A stretch of DNA of 6,633 nucleotides from Thiocapsa sp035467215 (lineage in GTDB: Bacteria > Pseudomonadota > Gammaproteobacteria > Chromatiales > Chromatiaceae), in the NCBI RefSeq assembly GCF_035467215.1, contig NZ_DATITZ010000064.1, forward strand, positions 1 through 6,633, written 5' to 3'. Shown piece by piece: positions 1 to 4,850 of the stretch (within the stretch, counting starts at the first letter, position 1; every line of letters begins with the position of its first letter). The notes under the pieces were generated by a model. That model saw only the letters and a program-made list of their open reading frames with translations. It had not been told where the DNA came from and made no database searches. The translations under genes were made by a program, and so were the position numbers.

Positions 1-14
1 CGCGAGGATGCACG

Positions 15-68
15 CCGGTGAAGCGTGCGGGACATCCGCGCTCCGCGCTTACCGCATTGCTTCACCGG
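15..68. repeat. Imperfect inverted repeat (hairpin)
   Basis: Arms 15-30 and 52-68 are inverted copies. The outer 10 bp (CCGGTGAAGC against GCTTCACCGG) pair perfectly, and an inner GCGG/CCGC block pairs after a small bulge. The 21-base loop itself holds CGCG-CTC-CGCG. No T-run follows on either strand, so a classical terminator is not supported. It lies just downstream of the minus-strand gene that ends at 156. It could be a dispersed palindromic element or a mobile-element end. Nothing else was recognised in bases 1-155. Confidence 0.5.
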
Positions 69-155
69 AAAACGACATCACCGGTGGAAAATTCCCTGCA
101 AAAATGGCCGGTGGTTTGCGGATCAGGATGGGAAACAACAAGCGCATCTGCAGGC

Positions 156-428
156 TCAAGCGGCATCCGCCAGGACGTCGGCAAAGACGTCCGGCTGTGA
201 CCAACGGGTGACCGTCGATAGCGGTTCCAGAAGAACGAAATCCTCCGGCGACCAAACATCCGCGGTGTCGTCGAACAAACTGACGAAGCGCAGCGCCTCC
301 GGCCCGGCGCTAAAATGGTTCAAGTCGAACCAGGCGGCCTGATCTTCGTCCGGCAGCCAAAGGATGTCACCGGAAATGCGCTTCGTCCGATCATCCAGGA
401 GCGCGCTGAAATCGATATCCGTCAACAT
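156..428 (-). CDS. Hypothetical acidic protein, 90 aa
   Basis: I do not recognise this protein. It starts MLTDIDFSALLDDR and ends VFADVLADAA. It is rich in Asp and Glu and has no signal peptide, membrane segment or metal-binding motif that I can see. The first 35 or so residues (ISGDILWLPDEDQAAW) faintly recall small bacterial proteins of unknown function with a similar GDI-W-P opening, but this is recollection only, and the second half does not follow that pattern. The ATG at 428 is chosen because a GAGG Shine-Dalgarno (complement of 436-439) sits 7 bases upstream. A mini-ORF of 11 codons (ATG at 457, with its own GGAGG) overlaps this start by 7 bases and could couple translation or be a frameshifted older N-terminus. 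It lies downstream of the deacetylase remnant on the same strand and may not belong to the Pse locus. Confidence 0.6.
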   Translation of the reverse strand: MLTDIDFSALLDDRTKRISGDILWLPDEDQAAWFDLNHFSAGPEALRFVSLFDDTADVWSPEDFVLLEPLSTVTRWSQPDVFADVLADAA

Positions 429-478
429 GTGATCGCCTCGCGGCTTGCTGTGGTCATCGCACCTCCGGCTCTCATGGT

Positions 479-667
479 TTACGCGAGATGCCTGCTCAAG
501 ACGAATGCCTCCGCTGCCCCACAGCCGACAGTCGCGCCGCGCCAGCGGGCCAGGTGCTCGACGCCCCGGCGTGAGCGTGGGTGCGGCCACTCGCGTAGCT
601 CGGCGGAGTAGGCATCCAGGGCAACGCGGCCGGTTCCGTCGCCGTCGACACATCGACTTGGCGCGAT
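479..667 (-). pseudogene. C-terminal remnant of a PIG-L/LmbE-family deacetylase
   Basis: One minus-strand frame is open from a stop at 668-670 to a TAA at 479-481, without a start codon of the expected kind. Its last 50 or so residues run RVALDAYSAELREWPHPRSR, then GVEHLARWRGATVGCGAAEAF, and end VLSRHLA. This pattern (AL.AY...L, PHPRS, LA-WRG, G..AAEAF) is the usual end of PIG-L/LmbE sugar N-deacetylases. Those enzymes are roughly 220-250 residues long and carry their zinc motif (HPDDE) near the N-terminus, which is absent here, so the product cannot be catalytic. Recognisable similarity begins near 628. Before that the sequence passes into the end of pseI in another frame, so most of the gene appears to have been deleted. 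Next to formyltransferases and pseI, the lost enzyme probably removed an acetyl group so that formyl could replace it; that role is inference. Confidence 0.6.
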
Positions 668-699
668 TCATGGGGCTTGCAGTCGCGCGCGGGTGCGCA

Positions 700-1556
700 G
701 TAGTGCTTGGGCTCAAGGCCGAAGCCGGGACGGATGACACGCAGGTTTTCGGACGTGAGCGGCTCGCCGGCCTTGATGTCGGCGGCGTTCAATACGGTCC
801 CACCGAGAAGGCGCTGTCCACCCCGCCCTCGGCGCGGCTGAGGGTGAAGTGCTTTTCGATGACGGTCGCGCCGAAGGCCACGGCGGCGATGCCCACACCG
901 ATGCCGTGGGTGTGGTCCGACAGGCCGACCTCGCAGCCGAAGAGGTCGCGCAGGTGGGGGATGGTCCTGAGGTGGCTGTTCTGCGGGGTGGCCGGGTAGG
1001 TGCTGGTGCATTTGAGCAGCACGATGTCGTCGCAGCCGCCTTCGCGCAGGGTGCGTACCGTTTCATCGAGCTCTGCCAGGGTGGCCATGCCGGTGGAGAC
1101 GATGACCGGCTTGCCGGTGGCGGCGACCTTGCGGATCAGGGGGAGATCGGCGTTCTCGAAGGAGGCGATTTTGTAGCCGGTGGTGTCGAGCGCTTCGAGA
1201 AACTCGACTGAGGTGTCGTCGAACGGCGTACTGAACGCGATGAGGCCGAGCTCGCCGGCACGCGCGATGATGGGCGCGTGCCACTCCCACGGTGTGTAGG
1301 CGATCCGATAGAGATCGTGCAGGCTTTTGCCGTGCCAGAGGCTGCGTTCGTCGTCGATGAAGAACTCGCCTGTCGCTATCGGCAGGGTCATTGTGTCGGC
1401 GGTGTAGGTCTGGAGCTTGATGGCATGGGCGCCGCTTGCTGCGGCGGCCTCGACGATCTCGATGGCGCGTTCAAGCGATTGGTTGTGGTTGCCGGACATC
1501 TCGGCGATGACGAATGGCGGATGATCTCGGCCGATGGGGCGGTCGGCGATGTTCAT
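700..1556 (-). pseudogene. pseI: Pseudaminic acid synthase, internal deletion and frameshift
   Basis: PseI condenses phosphoenolpyruvate with 2,4-diacetamido-2,4,6-trideoxy-L-altrose to make pseudaminic acid. The NeuB-type TIM barrel is present from the ATG at 1556: AEMSGNHNQSLERA (residues 18-31), KLQTYTAD (47-54), FSTPFDD (108-114), YKIASFE (128-134), STGMATL (154-160), LLKCTSTYPAT (180-190), GLSDHTHG (211-218) and IEKHFTLSRAEGGVDSAFS (233-251). The frame then ends after VGPY with a TGA at 789-791. The next frame continues at once with the SAF (antifreeze-like) segment, NAADIKAGEPLTSENL then RVIRPGFGLEPKHY (700-801). In intact PseI about 50 residues, including a YGPTE-type stretch, lie between these blocks, so this is a deletion with frameshift. 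The extreme C-terminus after PKHY is also lost. The ATG overlaps the upstream formyltransferase stop (ATGA), which indicates translational coupling. The 255-residue product probably lacks synthase activity, because SAF contributes to the dimeric active site in NeuB relatives. Confidence 0.85.
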
Positions 1557-2242
1557 GGGTCCCTGTATCCGGGATCTCGAACTGTGATCCGCACGTCCGA
1601 CAGCACGGCATCGGTGCGACGTGAAGCGCGCGTGAAGGTGAGGCGAAACGAGCCGACATCGAGGAACGCGGGCGGGTAACCGTCGGCGTCCAGCATGCGG
1701 ATTCGATCGAAGACGCGGTCCAAGTCCGGCGCATCCGACCAGTCGCCTTGATCGGGTCGGCGGCGCTTGAATTGGGTCGGCTCGCCGACCTGAGGAGCTG
1801 CTTTCGGTTGATCTTCAATCAGGGTCACGATCATCGATTCGATGATGCGGTCGGCACGAAGATAGATCTCCTCGGCGCTGCCGTTGAGCCTGAGGGGCCT
1901 CTTGAGATAGACCGGGCCGGCATCGAGTGCCTCGACGCAGCGAAGCGCGCTGATGACCGTGTTCTCGTGCCCCGACATGATCAGGTTCTGAAGCGGAGAG
2001 CCACCGCGGCCATAAGGCAGATCGGTCATGTGAAAAATGATGCACTCGAACGGCTCGTAGACCGCCGCCGGGATCTTGTAGGACCAGTGCGGAAAGAAGA
2101 TGGTCTGGATCGCGTCGGTGCGCAGGGTTTCAGGCTCGAGTTGATCAGGGGCATCGATCAGCCGGAAGGCTTGGCCGGTGCGCTGTTCGAGCCGCCTGCA
2201 CAGGGCGCGGTTCCAGGGGCGATGGGAGGCGAGTGCGTACAT
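1553..2242 (-). CDS. Formyltransferase of the Pse-locus type (fmt-like)
   Basis: This 229-residue protein is a formyltransferase-fold enzyme often annotated as methionyl-tRNA formyltransferase, but it is too short and too different for tRNA work. In nonulosonic acid clusters such enzymes are thought to transfer formyl from N10-formyl-tetrahydrofolate to a sugar amine. Visible blocks are IFFPHWSYKIPAAVYEPFEC (48-67), IIFHMTDLPYGRGGSPLQNL (68-87, with H71 as the likely catalytic His), ALDAGPVYLKRPL (105-117, D107 as the likely catalytic Asp) and a C-terminal block IRMLDADGYPPAFLD (181-195). The Asn found two residues before the His in classical formyltransferases is Ile here, as seems usual in this subgroup. 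I chose the ATG at 2242 because family members begin with a short strand then KPWN/RPWN; the frame stays open to a GTG at 2302, giving an alternative 20-residue extension. Neither start has a good Shine-Dalgarno. Its stop overlaps the pseI ATG. It looks intact, unlike its neighbours. Confidence 0.8.
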   Translation of the reverse strand: MYALASHRPWNRALCRRLEQRTGQAFRLIDAPDQLEPETLRTDAIQTIFFPHWSYKIPAAVYEPFECIIFHMTDLPYGRGGSPLQNLIMSGHENTVISALRCVEALDAGPVYLKRPLRLNGSAEEIYLRADRIIESMIVTLIEDQPKAAPQVGEPTQFKRRRPDQGDWSDAPDLDRVFDRIRMLDADGYPPAFLDVGSFRLTFTRASRRTDAVLSDVRITVRDPGYRDP

Positions 2243-2368
2243 GAGTCGATTTGCGGAAAACCGTAGACCACTGTCGGTCGAGGTCAGGCTTGAACCCGAC
2301 ACGTGGCCGCGGACGGTGGATGTGCTGCGTCCGGCCGACGCCCCAATGGCGCAGAGCTTCCGGCGCGG

Positions 2369-2776
2369 TCACGGGGCCAAGGTTGTCAGCAACCTCGATA
2401 GAAGTGCTGCATAGTCCGGAAGCCGGGCGATGATCGCTTGAAACTGATCTTGATCATAGACGTGGCTCAGTTTGTTTCGGTCGTCGACGGCCTGGATCAA
2501 GGCGAGGTAGTCGTCTTCGGCCACGTGGCCGGTGAGATACCATGCTTTGATCACCTTCTTCGGGGAGACTTCGTCAATGCCTTCTTGCTCGCGAAGAGCG
2601 ACTTTGATGGCCTTCCAACACAACTCCATCGTGTATTCGAACTTTTGTGCCTTGCCGTTTTCCAGTCCGTCGATGATTCGGGCATCGAGCGTCTCGGCAA
2701 GCGCCTTGAGGTCGAGCGCCGTCAGCTCGACGAAGCCTCGCAGCGCCTCGGCAAAGGCGTTGATTTTCACATCCAC
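2369..2776 (-). CDS. hepT: HEPN-domain toxin HepT (HI0074-like)
   Basis: This 135-residue all-helical protein matches the HI0074/KNTase substrate-binding family, now understood as HEPN toxins of type VII toxin-antitoxin systems. Helical blocks are FVELTALDLKALAETL, QKFEYTMELCWKAIKVAL and SPKKVIKAWYLTG. The key motif RNKLSHVY (residues 100-107) fits the HEPN RX4HXY consensus: R100 and H105 are the presumed RNase residues, and Y107 is the tyrosine that the partner MntA AMPylates in characterised pairs. The start is a GTG, chosen because a GGAGG lies 7 bases upstream. It overlaps the end of mntA by 10 bases, the usual arrangement of a coupled pair. It looks full length and intact. The substrate RNA cannot be read from the sequence. 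Confidence 0.88.
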   Translation of the reverse strand: MDVKINAFAEALRGFVELTALDLKALAETLDARIIDGLENGKAQKFEYTMELCWKAIKVALREQEGIDEVSPKKVIKAWYLTGHVAEDDYLALIQAVDDRNKLSHVYDQDQFQAIIARLPDYAALLSRLLTTLAP

Positions 2777-3063
2777 CGGATCGCCTCCGATTTGACGCGG
2801 GCAGCGAATTGGCCTCGAAGGCCCGAGGTGGTGACGATATCGACCTTGAACGGGACAAAGGAGTCGTCAATCTCTTCCAAGACGTCGTGAATCACGCGCT
2901 CGGGCACCTCGGCATCAATCCAAAGATCGTAATCTGAATTCCAACTTGCGGTTCGACGCGCCCGCGATCCGAATAGATAAACCCCGACCCCTGAAGGTAG
3001 GTATCGGCGTAGTCGGTCGCGAATGAAGGCTTCGGAGCGGCGCTGGAGTTCGGTTCTGGTCAT
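2767..3063 (-). CDS. mntA: MNT-domain nucleotidyltransferase antitoxin MntA
   Basis: This is a 98-residue minimal nucleotidyltransferase. It carries the signature GS-x10-DxD: G32 and S33 in YLFGSRARRTASWN, then D44 and D46 in SDYDLWID. A third acidic residue is D75 in FKVDIVTT. In studied type VII systems MntA neutralises HepT by adding AMP to its HEPN tyrosine using ATP and Mg2+. Catalytic residues look complete, so the pair may be active. The ATG at 3063 is preferred over the in-frame TTG just before it. No strong Shine-Dalgarno is seen; the ATG overlaps (TGATG) the stop of a 16-codon mini-ORF that begins with ATG at 3113, which may feed ribosomes to it. The gene lies between two damaged Pse segments, and its presence there looks like insertion or capture at a deletion point (inference). 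Confidence 0.88.
   Translation of the reverse strand: MTRTELQRRSEAFIRDRLRRYLPSGVGVYLFGSRARRTASWNSDYDLWIDAEVPERVIHDVLEEIDDSFVPFKVDIVTTSGLRGQFAARVKSEAIRWM
2784..2788 (-). promoter_or_regulatory. Shine-Dalgarno deciding the hepT GTG start
   Basis: The complement reads GGAGG, 7 bases before GTG at 2776. It lies inside the end of mntA and supports the GTG start, since no in-frame ATG is nearby. Confidence 0.7.
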
Positions 3064-3123
3064 CAATGGCGTCTGTCGGAATCGGCGCCGGGGGCATAAA
3101 TCGTTTCGTGCATGCTCCGGACA

Positions 3124-3177
3124 AGGGGCTAAGTGCGAAGGCCGGCGATCACGGCGTCGCTTGCAAGGCTAGCCCCT
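3124..3177. repeat. Short inverted repeat between formyltransferase fragment and mntA
   Basis: AGGGGCTA at 3124-3131 is matched by its inverse TAGCCCCT at 3170-3177, giving a perfect 8-bp stem around 38 bases. No T-run follows. It falls in the short non-coding stretch upstream of mntA, where it could mark a cassette edge, act in the pair's regulation, or be chance. Confidence 0.3.
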
Positions 3178-3543
3178 CTGTGCCGATCCGGCAAGTTGGT
3201 CCAGCGCAATCCATTCAAGGCTTATCGACCCTGACCCGATATCGCGCCATGTGAGGGGCGACCAGCCCTTGCCCCGGGGTAGGTCGCTCTCGTGGACGAC
3301 CAGGGTATGGCGGAAGCGGGCTCGAGTCTCTGCCGATACGATGCGCCCGTAGCTCAGGCAGAAGCAGAAGTCGGATTTTGGGGATTGGTTCGTTGTTATT
3401 GGGTCTTGGTTGTCGGTTATTGGTTGTTGGGGTGTTGCGTTCTCTGCGTCGGTTGCGTCGTGCGCCCAGTGCACTTCATGTCCCTGCGCTTCCCAGTCCT
3501 CGACCAAGTCTGTCGTGTGGGTGTTGATCCAACTGTCGACCGA
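3169..3543 (-). pseudogene. Fragment of a second Pse-type formyltransferase, both ends lost
   Basis: The frame holds SVDSWINTHTTDLVEDWEAQ, GHEVHWAHD, then DFCFCLSYGRIVSAETRARF and HTLVVHESDLPRGKGWSPLTW. These are the N-terminal blocks of formyltransferases that commonly sit beside pseH (family pattern SWIN, GHEV, CF-LSYGRI, VVH-SDLP-GKGWSPLTW). No start codon precedes SWIN in this frame; instead the frame merges backward into pseH in a different register. After SPLTW (3248) the sequence becomes unrelated, GSISLEWIALDQLAG, and stops at 3169. The part that should carry the catalytic Asp (DSG-x-IYL) is missing in all three minus-strand frames down to mntA. About 100 residues of homology remain, interrupted by a low-complexity insert. 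It is distinct from the formyltransferase at 1553-2242, so the ancestral locus had two. Confidence 0.78.
3379..3434. repeat. AT-richer low-complexity insert within formyltransferase 1
   Basis: A stretch much less GC-rich than its surroundings is built of degenerate units around ATTGG and GGTTGT. ATTGG recurs at 3384, 3398 and 3419, spaced by 14 and 21 bases. On the minus strand it encodes QQPITDNQDPITTNQSPK, in frame between the GHEV block and the LSYGRI block, where relatives have a short linker. It resembles the Asn/Gln/Pro/Thr/Ile-rich repeats scattered in some bacterial genomes. Confidence 0.6.
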
Positions 3544-4009
3544 GGCGCACGACGTCGATGTGTCGGGTGCCGTCGAAGTGCTGGTCGCGAAAGAGGCCCT
3601 CTTGGGTGAAGCCGACATTTTTGTGCAGGTTGATCGATATGACGTTGGTGGCGAGCACCTCGCCGTTGAGCTTGTGCAGGGACAGCTCGCCGAAGGCCAG
3701 CTCGAGCGCCTCGTAGAGGATGCGCGTGCCGGTGCCGGGCGGGGCGTCGGGCCGGGCGTAGAAGCCCCAGAAGGCGGTGCCTTGCTCGGTGTTGATTGTG
3801 GTGAAGTAGACCACGCCTTGCGGGTTGTCGGCGGCGTCGCAGTAGAGATACCAGCGCGCACCGTAGTCCTGTTGTATCCGTTGAAACCAAGCCCGGTGTT
3901 CGGCGGGCGAGATCTCGTGGTGGGTGTACATGTTCCGGCGCACGGCGGGTGCGTTTCGCCAGGGCAGGATGAGGTCGAGGTCGGCTTCGGTGAGGGGATG
4001 CATGGGCAT
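3476..4009 (-). CDS. pseH: Pse pathway N-acetyltransferase PseH, altered C-terminus
   Basis: PseH is a cytosolic GNAT enzyme that acetylates the 4-amino group of UDP-4-amino-4,6-dideoxy-N-acetyl-beta-L-altrosamine using acetyl-CoA. The match covers almost all of the 177 residues: opening LTEADLDLILPWRN (6-19), VRRNMYTHHEIS (23-34), HRAWFQRI (38-45), GVVYFTTINTEQGTAFWGFY (65-84), a CoA-binding loop region PPGTGTRILYEALELAFGEL (90-109), and LNGEVLATN then HKNVGFTQEGLFRDQHFDG to HIDVVRLG (150-157). From about residue 158 the reading frame runs through sequence that encodes the formyltransferase in the next frame, so the last 20 residues are foreign. A normal PseH ends with a few more native residues here. 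The core fold may still work. The ATG at 4009 is used (2 bases after the DUF29 stop); ATG at 4003 is the alternative. Confidence 0.85.
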   Translation of the reverse strand: MPMHPLTEADLDLILPWRNAPAVRRNMYTHHEISPAEHRAWFQRIQQDYGARWYLYCDAADNPQGVVYFTTINTEQGTAFWGFYARPDAPPGTGTRILYEALELAFGELSLHKLNGEVLATNVISINLHKNVGFTQEGLFRDQHFDGTRHIDVVRLGRQLDQHPHDRLGRGLGSAGT

Positions 4010-4011
4010 GA

Positions 4012-4449
4012 TCAGGCGTCCTCAGGCAACCAATCATCCTCCAACAGTTGATCCAGCGCGTAAGGCTGCGTCTCGGGGAAGTGCGCCGGCGGCAATCCGG
4101 TTTCTTTGCTCGCCAATGTCGCGCCATCTCCATAGGCGGTCGCTGCTGCCTCTGAGAGCAGAGGCTTGAGGCTCGGAGAGTCCTGGAGCAGGTCGCGTAT
4201 GCGCAGTCTTTGTTCCAGGATGGAACCACGCCATGAACCGGACCGATGCGTCGGCTGGTACTGCCATTTGAGCAGGCGCCCCAGCAGAATTTTCAGACGA
4301 CTGACCAACTCCTGGCGATCGCGACGGCCCAGGGTGTCCAGCTCCGCCACCAAATGCTCGATGTCCAGCTCCTGGAACCGGCGTTGCCGGAGCAGCTCCG
4401 CGGTCTGTTGTGTCCAGGCATGAATGTCGTGCTCGTCAAGGCTGGCCAT
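4012..4449 (-). CDS. DUF29 family protein
   Basis: This 145-residue protein has the DUF29 layout: an N-terminal helix with DEHDIHAWTQQTAELLRQRR, the central ELDIEHLVAELDTLGRRDRQ (residues 27-46), ELVSRLKILLGRLLKWQYQP, a HRSGSWRGSILEQR block, and the C-terminal LPETQPY-like segment HFPETQPYALDQLLEDDWLPE. Length is normal and the frame is unbroken. The molecular function of DUF29 is not established; genes are often multicopy in cyanobacteria and purple sulfur bacteria and sit in accessory regions. The ATG at 4449 has a GAGGA about 13 bases upstream, which is far. It ends 2 bases before pseH, so the two could share a transcript, although no role in Pse synthesis is known. It may have arrived by the same rearrangement that removed pseG. 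Confidence 0.85.
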   Translation of the reverse strand: MASLDEHDIHAWTQQTAELLRQRRFQELDIEHLVAELDTLGRRDRQELVSRLKILLGRLLKWQYQPTHRSGSWRGSILEQRLRIRDLLQDSPSLKPLLSEAAATAYGDGATLASKETGLPPAHFPETQPYALDQLLEDDWLPEDA

Positions 4450-4485
4450 CGTCGTTGAGCAGTCCTCGTCCTGTCGGCTCCCCGC

Positions 4486-4508
4486 GTTTCCAAGCGCAGC
4501 TTGGAAAC
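4486..4508. repeat. Perfect 10-bp palindrome with 3-base loop
   Basis: GTTTCCAAGC at 4486-4495, loop GCA, then GCTTGGAAAC at 4499-4508. It lies in the 101-base gap between the DUF29 gene and the coiled-coil ORF. No T-run follows on the minus strand, so it is not a textbook terminator. It looks like a short dispersed (REP-like) palindrome. Confidence 0.6.
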
Positions 4509-4550
4509 CAGCGAACCGAGGGGGATCAGGGTTAAAAAGGCAAGGAGTGT

Positions 4551-4745
4551 TCAGCCATCCTGCAATTCCAAACGACGCTCGATGCGTTCGATCCGGGCGA
4601 CGAGTTGGTCGGTGTGCGCGTGCTGTTCGACGATTTCACCATACATGTGCGCCAAATCACGCCGCATACCAGCAACCGTAAGCTCCAAATTGCTGATGCG
4701 CGACTCGATTCGGGAAAAGCGCTCGGTGTGTTTTTCCTTGATCAT
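4551..4745 (-). CDS. Short coiled-coil ORF starting inside the IS end
   Basis: This is a 64-residue, highly charged helical peptide with heptad spacing: RFSRIESRISNLELTVAGM followed by DQLVARIERIERRLELQDG. It resembles the many small coiled-coil proteins of unknown role and has no other domain. Its only good ATG (4745) lies within the left terminal inverted repeat of the IS, so the first few codons belong to the IS. The native gene was probably longer and has lost its 5' end, or it gained a new start from the insertion. The reading frame is open backward through the whole IS because it is antisense to the transposase, which is not evidence of coding. Whether it is expressed is uncertain. Confidence 0.45.
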   Translation of the reverse strand: MIKEKHTERFSRIESRISNLELTVAGMRRDLAHMYGEIVEQHAHTDQLVARIERIERRLELQDG

Positions 4746-4756
4746 CGGTTGGTCCA
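4736..4756 (+). repeat. Left terminal inverted repeat of the IS
   Basis: It reads CCTTGATCATCGG then TTGGTCCA. It matches the inverse of 6399-6419 except at two positions (T/C and G/A). Confidence 0.8.
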
Positions 4757-4850
4757 AAACGGGGTGTTTCGGTAGGCGATCAAGCGCCCTGAAGGAGTGG
4801 CAGGAGCGCCGGGTAGGCGTACCCTTGGAAGTGCAAACTGACCGAGGGAG

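Noticed and set aside
445..999. Plus-strand frame of 184 codons opposite pseI
   Set aside because: It is antisense to the pseI and deacetylase remnants, whose family motifs are clear on the minus strand.
1748..2266. Plus-strand frame of 172 codons
   Set aside because: It is a shadow of the formyltransferase, which shows conserved blocks and ATGA coupling on the minus strand.
2303..2368. Possible coding piece between hepT and the formyltransferase
   Set aside because: No family-like motif was found in any frame. The gap is short and may be spacer or decayed sequence.
3417..4229. Open frame of 270 codons on the minus strand
   Set aside because: It is an out-of-frame shadow of pseH and DUF29, full of Arg/Pro/His runs.
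4726..4735. Target-site duplication of the IS
   Set aside because: The left flank T-run has no counterpart in the right flank at 6420-6430.
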